Positions 28,723 through 37,419 of a stretch of 64,000 nucleotides of DNA are shown here, in pieces (the first letter of the stretch is position 1; each line of letters begins with the position of its first letter). A program made the position numbers and the translations under genes. The notes beneath the pieces are model-generated. The model had not been told where the DNA came from. It did not search any database and saw only the letters and a program-made list of their open reading frames with translations. Source of the stretch: CAVORB01 sp963698495 (GTDB taxonomy: Bacteria; Pseudomonadota; Gammaproteobacteria; Chromatiales; Chromatiaceae); assembly GCA_963698495.1 (NCBI GenBank), contig CAVORB010000011.1, positions 124,001-188,000 on the forward strand, in the 5' to 3' direction.

Positions 28723-29361
28723 CCAGTAGACCGAACGGGTCATGACCTTTGAGGTCAGTCGCATCGCGAGCCTGATCGGAGCGGGCAGGGGAGCCCCGCC
28801 GGCGGCGCTCGCCACCTCGGCGTGGTGAATCTCGTCTTCTTTCATGCGCTCCAGAATGGCGCGCGTTCGGGCGTCACCCGCGGGTACCTCGTTCAGGTGG
28901 TCGTCGAGATGACTTTCCACTTGGCGCTCGGTCTCGACCACGAAGCCCAGGCTCCACTTGTCTCCCGCGATGCCCGCCAACGCCCCGATCGCGAATGAGC
29001 CCGCGTACCACAGCGGGTTCAGCAGGCTCTTGCGGTCACCCAGCTCGCCGATGCGTTTCTCGCACCAGTCCAAGTGATCGTTCTCCTCCTGGGCGGACCG
29101 CGCCATGGCCTGCTGCACCTCGGGCAGACGCGCGGTGAGTGCCTGCCCCTGATAGAGGGCCTGCGCGCAGACCTCGCCGGTGTGGTTGATGCGCATCAGG
29201 CGAGCGGTGTGCTTGCGCTCCCGGTCGTCGAGCTCGCTTTCGGCGATACCCTCCGCCGGGTTCGGCCGGCCGGTGGTCTGGGGTTTGCCGAAGACGGTGC
29301 GGATGGCCTGGTCGAGATTGACCAGCAAGCGGTCCGCCGGGCTGTAGTCGCGATGGTTCAT
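28717..29361 (-). CDS. coq7: Coq7, demethoxyubiquinone hydroxylase
   Basis: A 214-residue ferritin-like diiron monooxygenase of ubiquinone synthesis, membrane-associated. Two EXXH-type ligand sets are visible: HTGEVCAQALYQGQ with QEENDHLDW, and ETERQVESHLDDHL with EDEIHHAE. ATG at 29361 gives MNHRDYSPADR. It stands alone next to the glcF-like gene. Later window genes ubiH and ubiI act in the same pathway. Confidence 0.95.
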   Translation of the reverse strand: MNHRDYSPADRLLVNLDQAIRTVFGKPQTTGRPNPAEGIAESELDDRERKHTARLMRINHTGEVCAQALYQGQALTARLPEVQQAMARSAQEENDHLDWCEKRIGELGDRKSLLNPLWYAGSFAIGALAGIAGDKWSLGFVVETERQVESHLDDHLNEVPAGDARTRAILERMKEDEIHHAEVASAAGGAPLPAPIRLAMRLTSKVMTRSVYWI

Positions 29362-29454
29362 GGCATGGATTGGGTATTGCTCGCGGTTGAAGGCTGGAGG
29401 GATTGTGCGACGGTGCGGGGGTGGGTTCAAGCGCTTCTCAGACGAGGCGCGGCT

Positions 29455-30667
29455 TCAGTCTTCGAGCTGACGGGCGATCAGCTCCACCGGGTGCAGCACC
29501 TCGACCGCGAGCCCAGATTCCCGTGCGCCGGCCGCCAGATGGAGCGCACAGCCGGTGTTGGTGGTCACCAGGATCCGGGCCTCCAACGCCTTGAGATCCG
29601 CCAGCTTGGGTGTCAGCAGCGCCTGGGACATGAGGGGCTGCTGCAGCAGGTAGGTTCCGGCCGCGCCGCAGCAGAAGGCATTGTCCGCGAGCGCCACCGC
29701 GTCCACTCCGGGGATGCGGCGAAGAAGGCGGTAAATGGCGTCGGTATCGCGCAGCTGGTTGCGGTGGGAGCAGGGCTCGTGCACCGCGATTCGCTCCGCC
29801 AGCGGGCGCAGGCGGACATCCGCTGGCCAATCCAGGTCGGTGAGAAAGCGGCAGATCTCCCTGGCGCCTTCGAGTCGGGGATGTGTGCCCAGCTCCGCGA
29901 CGCAGGCGCTGGCGATGCCAACCAGGGTGCGTCCTTGCGCCGAGGACACGACCTGCTCGAGCAGCTGGTCGGCGCGCTCGGGGAAGCCATTGTGGCGGTG
30001 CATGGCACCGCAGCAGACTTGCCGATGCGAGATGCGCACCCGCCAACCCAGTCGTTCCAGCACCCGTCGCGCGGCGACGAGGGCACCCGGTAGCGAAGAT
30101 CGCGCCACACAGCCGGCGAACAGCTCCAGCTCGCCGCGCGGCGCCGCTGCGGAGCCGGGTGTCTCCCCCAGTCCCGGCTCGCGGCGAAGCTGCAGGGCGA
30201 GTCTGTGGTAGGCGGACACGCCGGGCAAACGGGTTAGCCCCGAGCCTTCCGCCAGACGCGCGAGGCCGCACTTGTCGGTAAACGACGGCCGCAAGGGATG
30301 CGCCTCGGGTGCCCAGCCTGGAGCTCAGGGCATCGAGCAGCCAACGCTTCAGCATCCGAGACAAGGGGCTTGCTGCCTGATTTTCCAGGGCGTGGGCATT
30401 GTCCATCAGGGTGCCGAATGCGACCAGCGAGGGGCAGGCGACCTCGCACGCGCGGCATTGAAGGCAGCTCGCGAGGTGTGCTCGAAGGTGGGGCGTGTCG
30501 GCGAGTTGACCATCGGCCAGCCCCTGGATGAGCGCGATACGCCCACGGGGAGACTCGGCCTCATTCTGCCGCAAGCGGTAGGTAGGGCAATGCGGGAGGC
30601 ACAGGCCGCACTTCACGCACTGATCGGCGCCAAGGCTGAGCCTGGTCTTGAGGTCCTGCTGGTTCAC
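29455..30667 (-). CDS. glcF: GlcF-like Fe-S oxidoreductase (one frameshift)
   Basis: Fe-S subunit resembling glycolate oxidase GlcF. The N-terminus has two 4Fe-4S motifs, CVKCGLCLPHCPTY and CLQCRACEVACPS. The C-terminal half carries the two CCG-type domains (FAGCVARSSLPGA, QVCCGAMHRHNG, HEPCSHRNQ, FCCGAAGTYLLQ). The frame shifts by one base around 30295-30320; one extra base fits. No glcD or glcE partner lies next to it, so the electron donor subunit is encoded elsewhere or absent. The GTG start at 30667 is a guess; the frame is open to 30817. Confidence 0.82.
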
Positions 30668-30888
30668 GCGACTGGCGAAGTGGGGGTCGCGGGGCACATC
30701 CCCCGCAGGCGCGACGGCGCGCTCAGACTGTGGCGATCGTTCCCGGCGCGACAGGGATCGAGGCCTGGATCGTGCCGCCCGGGTGCGCGTGCGCGGGCGG
30801 GGTTCGCTGCCTGACACCGAGCCGCCGGCTCCGCCATCATGGTAACCTCATCACCTTGAGATGCGCGCCGCCGGGGGAAGGTTCCGCC

Positions 30889-31203
30889 ATGTCCTACTAC
30901 CGATACCATGCCTTTTTTTGCACGAACCTCCGCGAGGATGGAAGCCAGTGCTGCGGCCAATGCGGAGCGCAAGATCTGCGAGATTACCTCAAGCGTCGGA
31001 GTAAAGAGCTTGGTATTGCAGGGCCTGGCGGGGTCCGCGTCAATACGGCGGGTTGCATGGACCGTTGTTCCGAAGGCCCAGTTCTGGTGATCTACCCTGA
31101 GGGTACCTGGTACACCTACGTCGACAAGGATGACCTGGACGAGATCCTCCAAGAGCATCTGATCAACGGCCGGGTCGTCGAGCGCCTGCGTTTGCCCGAT
31201 TGA
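30889..31203 (+). CDS. Thioredoxin-like [2Fe-2S] ferredoxin
   Basis: A 104-residue Shethna-type ferredoxin with the pattern FFCTNLREDG, then CCGQCGAQ, and distal NTAGCMDRCSEGPVLVIYP. The cluster ligands are Cys before and after the small domain. Such proteins fold like thioredoxin and carry one electron; this one is the stand-alone form. A (2Fe-2S) ferredoxin of this kind upstream of rplM is common in gammaproteobacteria, as I recall. Confidence 0.9.
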   Translation: MSYYRYHAFFCTNLREDGSQCCGQCGAQDLRDYLKRRSKELGIAGPGGVRVNTAGCMDRCSEGPVLVIYPEGTWYTYVDKDDLDEILQEHLINGRVVERLRLPD

Positions 31204-31231
31204 TGCCCTGCGTGCCGTACTTCCGGAATGG

Positions 31232-31260
31232 TTGACAGGAGTATTCGCTTATAAGACAAT
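31232..31260 (+). promoter_or_regulatory. Sigma-70-type promoter for the candidate small RNA
   Basis: TTGACA at 31232-31237 and GACAAT at 31255-31260 are separated by 17 bases. The -35 is a perfect consensus; the -10 differs from TATAAT at two positions. Transcription would start near 31267. Confidence 0.6.
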
Positions 31261-31266
31261 TCAAAC

Positions 31267-31357
31267 ATACTGATTCGCTGCAACGGGTCAGTATTCCTCC
31301 ATCCTCCTTTGGTGGTTATTGTCGTTCAGCGCCGCGTCCCCCGCGGCGCTTTTTTTT
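31267..31357 (+). ncRNA. Candidate small regulatory RNA of ~90 nt
   Basis: Located between the ferredoxin gene and rplM. After the promoter the transcript would begin with a stem ATACTGA (31267-31273) and TCAGTAT (31288-31294). A single-stranded stretch with two TCCTCC motifs (31295-31300 and 31302-31307) follows, and the end is a strong rho-independent terminator (31328-31357). Tandem CCUCC motifs could pair with Shine-Dalgarno sequences. No open frame with a ribosome site is seen. It could instead be part of an rplM leader, but the terminator precedes the rplM promoter. Confidence 0.45.
31328..31357 (+). terminator. Rho-independent terminator
   Basis: A stem AGCGCCGCG / CGCGGCGCT with a short TCCCC loop is followed by seven to eight Ts. 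The stem is perfect and GC-rich. It closes the small-RNA region and lies upstream of the rplM promoter. Confidence 0.88.
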
Positions 31358-31480
31358 GCGCGGAGAACTGTTCGCAGAGAAGGACCGCGCCCCTGGTCTG
31401 TTCAGGCGCGGAGGCGATCGAGTCTTGCCAGGCCTTGCGAGCAGCGACCGAACGTATCAGTTTGGTCTTGTTGTAGTGGC

Positions 31481-31509
31481 TTGCGACCCCTTTGGGGTTC
31501 CTGTAAGAT
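31481..31509 (+). promoter_or_regulatory. Sigma-70 promoter of rplM-rpsI
   Basis: TTGCGA (31481-31486) and TAAGAT (31504-31509) are separated by exactly 17 bases, about 50 bases before the rplM ATG. Confidence 0.65.
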
Positions 31510-31558
31510 GCGCGGTCTTCCAAGATTCGAGCAGTGGCCTAGTCCCGGAGCAACGGAG

Positions 31559-31987
31559 ATGACAACTGTTAGTGCCAAGCCCGCCGAGGTCCGGCGTCAG
31601 TGGTACCTGGTGGATGCCAACGGCAAGACGCTTGGCCGTCTCGCCAGCGAGCTGGCGCGGCGCCTGCGCGGCAAGCACAAGGCGCAATACACCCCCCACG
31701 TCGACACCGGCGATTACATTGTCGTGGTCAATGCCGAGAAGGTGCGCGTGACCGGTAACAAGCTTCAGGACAAGATGTATCATCACCACACCGGGTACAT
31801 CGGCAACCTCAAGTCGGTCAATCTCGAGAAACTGCTCGCCAAGGCGCCGGAGCGGGCCATCACCCACGCCGTCAAGGGTATGATGCCGAGCAATCCGCTG
31901 GGGCGGGCCATGCTCAAGAAGTTGCGCGTATACGCGGGGCCGGACCATCGTCACCAGGCCCAGCAGCCCACGCCCCTCGATATCTGA
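31559..31987 (+). CDS. rplM: 50S ribosomal protein L13
   Basis: A 142-residue ribosomal protein, collinear with L13: WYLVDANGKTLGRLAS, the KHKAQYTPHVDTGDYIVVVN block, and the conserved GMMPSNPLGRAMLKKLRVY. ATG at 31559 follows a CAACGGAG ribosome site. It forms the widespread rplM-rpsI operon, with rpsI 18 bases downstream. Confidence 0.98.
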   Translation: MTTVSAKPAEVRRQWYLVDANGKTLGRLASELARRLRGKHKAQYTPHVDTGDYIVVVNAEKVRVTGNKLQDKMYHHHTGYIGNLKSVNLEKLLAKAPERAITHAVKGMMPSNPLGRAMLKKLRVYAGPDHRHQAQQPTPLDI

Positions 31988-32005
31988 GTCTAGGAACACA
32001 GCAAC

Positions 32006-32395
32006 ATGGCCGATATGAACTACGCCACCGGGCGCCGCAAGAGCTCCGCCGCCCGCGTCTACCTGACCACCGGCTCGGGTAACATTACCGTCAACGGGCG
32101 TCCGCTGGACCAGTATTTCGGCCGCGAGACCGCCCGCATGGTGGTGCGTCAGCCGTTGCAGACCGCCGCCATGCTAGACCGCGTGGACGTCAAGGTGAGC
32201 GTGACGGGCGGCGGCACGACAGGGCAGGCGGGTGCGATCCGCCATGGCATCGCCCGCGCCCTGGTCGAGTACAACGAGGAGCTGCGCCGCTCCATGCGCC
32301 AGGCCGGCTTCCTGACCCGCGATGCGCGCGAGGTCGAGCGCAAGAAGGTCGGCCTGCACAAGGCGCGCAAGCGTCCGCAGTTCTCGAAACGCTGA
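32006..32395 (+). CDS. rpsI: 30S ribosomal protein S9
   Basis: A 129-residue S9 with the typical YATGRRKSSAARVYL start, the GGGTTGQAGAIRHGIARAL loop and the basic end KARKRPQFSKR, which reaches the ribosomal P site. Second gene of the rplM operon. Confidence 0.98.
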   Translation: MADMNYATGRRKSSAARVYLTTGSGNITVNGRPLDQYFGRETARMVVRQPLQTAAMLDRVDVKVSVTGGGTTGQAGAIRHGIARALVEYNEELRRSMRQAGFLTRDAREVERKKVGLHKARKRPQFSKR

Positions 32396-32481
32396 CGTAT
32401 CCGCGTCGCGGGAGGGGGATTGTCCGAACCATCGCCCGTCCCGCTCTGCGCGCCAACTCGCCCGCGATTGGCAATCATCCT

Positions 32482-32555
32482 TGGGGGATCGTCTAGCGGC
32501 AGGACAGCGGACTCTGACTCCGTTAACCAAGGTTCGAATCCTTGTCCCCCAGCCA
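32482..32555 (+). tRNA. glnQ-type tRNA: tRNA-Gln (anticodon CTG)
   Basis: A cloverleaf can be read: acceptor TGGGGGA pairs with TCCCCCA, a D arm with AGCGGCAGGA, the anticodon loop CTCTGAC with CTG, a T arm GGTTCGAATCC, and encoded GCCA at the 3' end. The U1-A72 pair and G73 are identity elements typical of tRNA-Gln. Confidence 0.95.
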
Positions 32556-32560
32556 ACACA

Positions 32561-32585
32561 AGCCCGCATTGCCGCGGGCTTTTTG
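32561..32585 (+). terminator. Rho-independent terminator after tRNA-Gln
   Basis: AGCCCGC, a six-base loop, GCGGGCT and a run of Ts start six bases after the tRNA 3' end. Confidence 0.85.
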
Positions 32586-32755
32586 CTTCCAAGGCAGTCG
32601 GTAAACCCGATCCCGTCGCTCTGCCGCGATGACCTCTGCACGCGATAGCGTCATTCGAGCGCGCTTCGGATCGGCCCTCACCCCCTTTTCCCTCGCTGGG
32701 TCGGCATCTTTTTTCCGGCTGCGACCGGTGGGGCCCATCTTGCTGGAGGTCGCCT

Positions 32756-33352
32756 GTGGACGCTATCGCTCCTGCGTCTGCCCTCGGTTGGCTTGGTGCC
32801 GGCGCTACCACATTTGGCCTGGTTTTTCTGGCGGAGATAGGCGACAAGAGTCAGCTCGTCTGCATGGCGCTCGCGGCGCGTCATCATCACCGGCCGGTGC
32901 TGGCGGGGGCGGTTGCCTCGTTCGCCTTGCTCAACGCCCTGGCGGTGGTCTTCGGCGCGGGGCTTGCCCACTATGTTCCCGAGCGGTTGCTGGCGGCGGC
33001 CGTTGCCTTTCTCTTCGGCGTGTTCGGCATCCTGTCGCTGCGTGCGAAGCCGGCGCAGAGCACCGAAGAGATCAAGGAACGCGGCGGGCACGGGGTCTTC
33101 GTCACCACCTTCCTGATGATCTTCCTGGCAGAAATGGGCGACAAAACCCAGCTCGCGGTGGCCGGCATGGCTGGCACGCAGCCGGCCGTGCCGGTCTGGC
33201 TCGGCGCCATGCTGGCCCTCGGCATGACCTCCGCCCTCGGCGTTCTGGCAGGGCGCAAGCTCTTGACACGCGTTCCCCTGCATCGGCTCCATCAGGTCAG
33301 CGGTGTCTTTTTTCTGGTCCTGGCGGTCTTTGCCCTGGCCAGGGCCTTCTGA
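32756..33352 (+). CDS. UPF0016/TMEM165 (GDT1)-family cation exporter
   Basis: A 198-residue inner-membrane protein with two inverted repeats of three helices. Each carries the family motif E-x-G-D-K: FLAEIGDKSQLV in the first and FLAEMGDKTQLAV in the second, joined by a hydrophilic loop (STEEIKERGG). Bacterial members such as MneA export Mn2+, so manganese homeostasis is likely here. The GTG at 32756 with GGAGG upstream was taken as start. I saw no clear manganese riboswitch in the 5' flank. Confidence 0.88.
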   Translation: MDAIAPASALGWLGAGATTFGLVFLAEIGDKSQLVCMALAARHHHRPVLAGAVASFALLNALAVVFGAGLAHYVPERLLAAAVAFLFGVFGILSLRAKPAQSTEEIKERGGHGVFVTTFLMIFLAEMGDKTQLAVAGMAGTQPAVPVWLGAMLALGMTSALGVLAGRKLLTRVPLHRLHQVSGVFFLVLAVFALARAF

Positions 33353-33583
33353 GTGCCCGGACCCCTCCAGCACTCCACTCCGGTCGGCGGGCGTGTGGCA
33401 GGCCTGTGTCCTTGGCACAACACATGCCGAATGCCTTCTCGTGAAACCGCGCTCGGCGCGGGTCCGATCGGCGCTCCGACCCTCGAGCATTCGGCCTATG
33501 ACTCCATTGCCGGGCTACGCGCCGCCTGTTTTGTACTAAAAAAACAACACAAGCGCTTTTTGTATCTTTTTTCAAAAAAAGTG

Positions 33584-33612
33584 TTGCGTAACGCCCCGCG
33601 GTGGTCTAGTAT
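33584..33612 (+). promoter_or_regulatory. Promoter of the porin gene
   Basis: TTGCGT (33584-33589) and TAGTAT (33607-33612) with a 17-base spacer lie 70 bases before the ATG. The leader that follows is AT-rich with a good GCGGAG ribosome site. An AT-rich tract (33535-33580) lies just upstream. Confidence 0.6.
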
Positions 33613-33683
33613 TCTCATCGCAAGACGCAACTGCGTTTGGTTTTAGCGGTTTTATTGGCAAATCAACAACAGCGGAGAACACG

Positions 33684-34952
33684 ATGAACAAAAAGCTCAT
33701 CACTCTGGCGGTCGCAGCCGCCATGGTCGCCCCGGCGGCCGCGTTAGCCGAGGCTACCCTCTACGGCACACTGCACCAGTCCATCGACTACATCGATCAG
33801 AGCAGCGTCAACACCCCCGTTTACGATACCGAGACCGGCGACCTGCTTGGCTTCGTCCAGTTCGACGGCTGGGACGGCTGGACCGTGAGCCGCGCCGACG
33901 GCAACATCCTCAAGCAGGGCCAGTTCAGGATCGTCGACACCGAAGGCAACCTGATCACGCTTCCTGATGTGGTCTTCCCGTTGGGCAGCAACGGCCCGGT
34001 CGGCCCCAGCAACCGCATCGGCGTCAAGGGCTCCGAGGACCTGGGCAACGGCCTGAAGGCCATCTATCAGGTTGAGCTCGGCGTTCGCCTGGCCGACGGC
34101 AACTTCTCCGCCGCCGATGGCGACCGTGGCAGCATCGTCATGCGTAACACCTTCGTCGGCCTGGCCGGCAACTGGGGTACCTTCCTGGTCGGGCGTCACG
34201 ACACCCCGCTGAAGATCTCCACCGGCAAGCTCGACCTGTTCGCCGACACCCTGGCGGACTACAACGGCCCGCTGGCCTTCAGCGACATCCGCGCCGACAA
34301 CGCCATCGCCTACATCAGCCCGAGCTTCAGCGGCTTCCAGTTCGCCGGCGCCGTGCATGCCGGTGGTGGCGCGACCGTCCAAGGCGACTTCAACACCAAC
34401 TCCGACAGCATCAACGAGGCCTGGTCGATCGCCGGCATCTACTCGAACGGCCCCTTCTACGGCAGCGTCGCCTACGAGGTGCTGAGCCGAGACATGTCCA
34501 TCGACTCGATCTTCGATCCGGTCGTGATCCAAGGCCCGTTCGGTCCTTTCGCGACCAATCTCACCAAGGACTTCACCAAGTGGCGCATCGGCCTCGGTCT
34601 CCTGGACTGGAACGGCTTCACCCTGACCGGTATCTACGAGGACCGCAGCAACCAGAACTTCGTGAACGGTCTGGATCAGACCTCCTGGGAGGTGCAGGCC
34701 GGCTACGCCTTCGGCAACAACATGATCAAGGCCGCTTATGGCTCTCTGGATCGTGACTCTAATGATGACGGCGGCGACCTGATCGACGACATCACGGACT
34801 TCGACTTCGACGCCGACCTGAACCAGTGGACCATCGCCTTCGATCATAACTTCAGCAAGCGCACCAAGGTGTACGCCCTGTACAACAACGTCGACGACGA
34901 TCTGCTGCCGGACTGGGACGCCTTCTCCCTCGGCATCGTCCACAAGTTCTAA
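33684..34952 (+). CDS. Gram-negative general porin
   Basis: A 422-residue outer-membrane protein with signal peptide (ending ALAEATLYGTL) and the porin pattern: first strand ATLYGTLHQSIDY, the internal GSEDLGNGLKAIYQVE and MRNTFVGLAGNWGTFLVGRHD, and the last strand WDAFSLGIVHKF ending in Phe. It should form a trimeric 16-strand diffusion pore. An extra segment of about 50 residues (34-87) between the first strands is longer than usual. Many Asp residues suggest a cation preference, as inference. Codon usage looks biased, in line with high expression. Confidence 0.92.
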   Translation: MNKKLITLAVAAAMVAPAAALAEATLYGTLHQSIDYIDQSSVNTPVYDTETGDLLGFVQFDGWDGWTVSRADGNILKQGQFRIVDTEGNLITLPDVVFPLGSNGPVGPSNRIGVKGSEDLGNGLKAIYQVELGVRLADGNFSAADGDRGSIVMRNTFVGLAGNWGTFLVGRHDTPLKISTGKLDLFADTLADYNGPLAFSDIRADNAIAYISPSFSGFQFAGAVHAGGGATVQGDFNTNSDSINEAWSIAGIYSNGPFYGSVAYEVLSRDMSIDSIFDPVVIQGPFGPFATNLTKDFTKWRIGLGLLDWNGFTLTGIYEDRSNQNFVNGLDQTSWEVQAGYAFGNNMIKAAYGSLDRDSNDDGGDLIDDITDFDFDADLNQWTIAFDHNFSKRTKVYALYNNVDDDLLPDWDAFSLGIVHKF

Positions 34953-34981
34953 GCCCGGCTTAGATACTTGACGCAAAGTGA

Positions 34982-35009
34982 AGCGGGGCCGAAAGGCCCC
35001 GCTTTTTTT
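34982..35009 (+). terminator. Rho-independent terminator of the porin gene
   Basis: AGCGGGGCC-GAAA-GGCCCCGCT followed by seven Ts, 30 bases after the porin stop. Confidence 0.93.
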
Positions 35010-35070
35010 GTCTGTTCTCCTGTCCGCCGCTGCGCGGCGGATCGGATCTCGGTCCGGTCCTTGCCCGGTC

Positions 35071-35730
35071 TCAGCCGGCCGTCAGGGTTTCGGCTCCTCG
35101 CTCCGTGCCGAGGATCAGCACGTCGGCCGGGCGCATGGCGAAGATCCCGACCGTAACCACGCCCGCGATGCTGTTGATCTCCTGCTCGAGCTTGATCGGC
35201 TCGGCGATCTCGAGGTGATGAACGTCGAGGATCAGGTTGCCGTTGTCGGTGACGAAGCCCTCGCGCCAGACCGGGGTCCCGCCGAGCTTCACCAGCTGGC
35301 GGGCGACATGGCTGCGGGCCATGGGGATCACCTCCACCGGCAGCGGGAACTTGCCGAGCACGTCGACCAGCTTGCTGGCGTCGGCGATGCACACGAACTG
35401 CTTGCTCGCCCCGGCGACGATCTTCTCGCGCGTCAGCGCGCCGCCGCCGCCCTTGATGAGCTGCAGCTGGCGGTTGGACTCGTCCGCGCCGTCCACGTAG
35501 AGCGCCAGCTCGCCAGCGGCGTTGAGGTCGAGCACGGGGATGCCGTGGGCCTTCATGCGCTCGGTGGATGCCTCGGAGCTGGAGACGGCGCCGTCGATCC
35601 GTCCCTTGACGGTGGCGAGAAAGTCGATGAAGTGATTGACGGTGGAGCCGGTTCCGACGCCGATGACGCCGCCCTCGACATAGTCCATCGCGGCCTTGGC
35701 GGCCTGTTTTTTCATCTCGTCCTGGTTCAT
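35071..35730 (-). CDS. rpiA: Ribose-5-phosphate isomerase A
   Basis: A 219-residue enzyme interconverting ribose 5-phosphate and ribulose 5-phosphate. It has IGVGTGSTVNHFID (phosphate loop), DGADESN with the catalytic acids, and LIKGGGGALTREKI. The start is ATG at 35730 with AGGAGG upstream. It is transcribed divergently from ilvA across a 100-bp intergenic region. Confidence 0.97.
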   Translation of the reverse strand: MNQDEMKKQAAKAAMDYVEGGVIGVGTGSTVNHFIDFLATVKGRIDGAVSSSEASTERMKAHGIPVLDLNAAGELALYVDGADESNRQLQLIKGGGGALTREKIVAGASKQFVCIADASKLVDVLGKFPLPVEVIPMARSHVARQLVKLGGTPVWREGFVTDNGNLILDVHHLEIAEPIKLEQEINSIAGVVTVGIFAMRPADVLILGTERGAETLTAG

Positions 35731-35831
35731 TGGGGTCCTCCTCAGGCCTGTGACAAACCGGCTGGTATCATATCAGAGGCCCTTGGCTACGGTAGAATTT
35801 CAGAATTTTCACAAGCGGTGAAATAACCCCT

Positions 35832-37358
35832 ATGCCCGAGACCTACATCGAGCGGATTCTGCGCGCGCGCGTCTACGACGTCGCCATCGAGTCCCCGCTC
35901 ACGCCGGCGGATCTGCTCTCGCGGCGGCTCGGGAACCAGGTATTCCTCAAGCGCGAGGACCTGCAGCCGGTGTTCTCCTTCAAGCTGCGGGGCGCCTACA
36001 ACAAGCTCAGCAGCCTGGATCGTCCAACCCTCGATCGCGGCGTGATCGCGGCCTCGGCGGGCAATCATGCCCAAGGCGTGGCCCTCGGCGCATCGCGGCT
36101 CGGCGCCCAGGCCACCATCGTCATGCCGCGCACGACCCCGCCGATCAAGGTCCAGGCGGTGCGCAACCTGGGCGCGCGGGCCATCCTGCACGGCGACTCC
36201 TACGACGAGGCCTACGCGCACGCCATGGAGCTGGTGGCGGAGAAGGGGCTCACCTTCATCCATCCCTTCGACGACCCCGATGTGATCGCCGGGCAGGGGA
36301 CCATCGGCATGGAGATCCTGCGCCAGCACCCGGAGCCGCCCCACGCCATTTTCGTGCCCGTCGGGGGCGGTGGCCTGATCGCCGGGGTGGCCGCCTACGT
36401 GAAGTACGTGCGGCCAGAGGTGCGGGTGATCGGGGTCGAGCCCGAGGACGCGCCGACCCTCCATCACGCCCTGGCGGCGGGAAGGCCGGTGGAGCTGGAG
36501 CAGGTGGGCCTGTTCGCCGACGGCGTGGCGGTGCGCGTGATCGGCAAGGAGACCTTCCGGGTGGCGCGCAAGACGGTGGACGAGGTGGTGCTGGTGAGCA
36601 CCGACGAGATCTGCGCCGCGATCAAGGACATTTTCGACGACACCCGCGGCATTGCCGAGCCCGCGGGGGCGCTGGCGGTCGCCGGGATGAAGCGCTACGT
36701 GGAGGAGCGCGGTCTCGCGGGCAAGCACCTGATCGCCATCGAGAGCGGCGCCAACATCAACTTCGACCGGCTGCGCCACGTGGCCGAGCGGGCCGAGCTC
36801 GGTGAGCGGCGCGAGGCGCTGCTGGCGGTGGAGATACCCGAGCGCCCGGGCAGCTTTCTCGGCTTCTGCCGCACCCTGGGCAGGCGCCAGATCACCGAGT
36901 TCAATTACCGGTACTCGGACGCCGGCCGCGCCCAGGTGTTCGTCGGTGTCGAGCTGGGGGGCGGCGACGAGGAGCGCCGCGAGACGATTGAGCGACTCGA
37001 ACAGAAGGGCTTCGGCGTGGTCGACATGACCGACAACGAGACCGCCAAGCTGCACATCCGGTTCATGGTCGGCGGCCACGCGCGCGGCGTGGCCGAAGAG
37101 ATGCTGATCCGCTTCGAGTTCCCCGAGCGGCCCGGGGCGCTGTTGAGTTTTCTGTCCGGGCTCGGGAAGCGTTGGAACATCAGCCTGTTCCACTACCGCA
37201 ACCATGGCGCGGCTTATGGGCGGGTGCTGATGGGCATCCAGGTCGCCCCGGCGGAGCGGCCGGCGTTCCTGCGCCTGCTCGACGGTCTGGGATACCGTTA
37301 CTGGGAGGAGACCGACAATCCGGCCTATCGGATCTTCGCCGGGGCGAGCGCGGGGTAG
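35832..37358 (+). CDS. ilvA: Biosynthetic threonine deaminase
   Basis: A 508-residue PLP enzyme converting threonine to 2-oxobutyrate, first step to isoleucine. The PLP Lys is 51 in FSFKLRGAYNK. The PLP-phosphate glycine loop is VGGGGLIAGVA. The C-terminal third has two ACT-like regulatory repeats (RPGSFLGFCRTLG and RPGALLSFLSGLG), so isoleucine feedback control is expected. Length agrees with the E. coli enzyme. Confidence 0.97.
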   Translation: MPETYIERILRARVYDVAIESPLTPADLLSRRLGNQVFLKREDLQPVFSFKLRGAYNKLSSLDRPTLDRGVIAASAGNHAQGVALGASRLGAQATIVMPRTTPPIKVQAVRNLGARAILHGDSYDEAYAHAMELVAEKGLTFIHPFDDPDVIAGQGTIGMEILRQHPEPPHAIFVPVGGGGLIAGVAAYVKYVRPEVRVIGVEPEDAPTLHHALAAGRPVELEQVGLFADGVAVRVIGKETFRVARKTVDEVVLVSTDEICAAIKDIFDDTRGIAEPAGALAVAGMKRYVEERGLAGKHLIAIESGANINFDRLRHVAERAELGERREALLAVEIPERPGSFLGFCRTLGRRQITEFNYRYSDAGRAQVFVGVELGGGDEERRETIERLEQKGFGVVDMTDNETAKLHIRFMVGGHARGVAEEMLIRFEFPERPGALLSFLSGLGKRWNISLFHYRNHGAAYGRVLMGIQVAPAERPAFLRLLDGLGYRYWEETDNPAYRIFAGASAG

Positions 37359-37419
37359 CGGGGAGGGCGTGACGGGGGTATCCGGCGGCCGACCACGAGC
37401 ATGCGCCGGCCGGTGCTCT

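Noticed and set aside
32590..32755. Manganese riboswitch (yybP-ykoY) upstream of the UPF0016 exporter
   Set aside because: I looked for the conserved GGGGAGUA-type core and paired loops and did not find them.
32640..32760. Second tRNA after tRNA-Gln
   Set aside because: No acceptor or T-arm pairing could be found in the 200 bases after the terminator.
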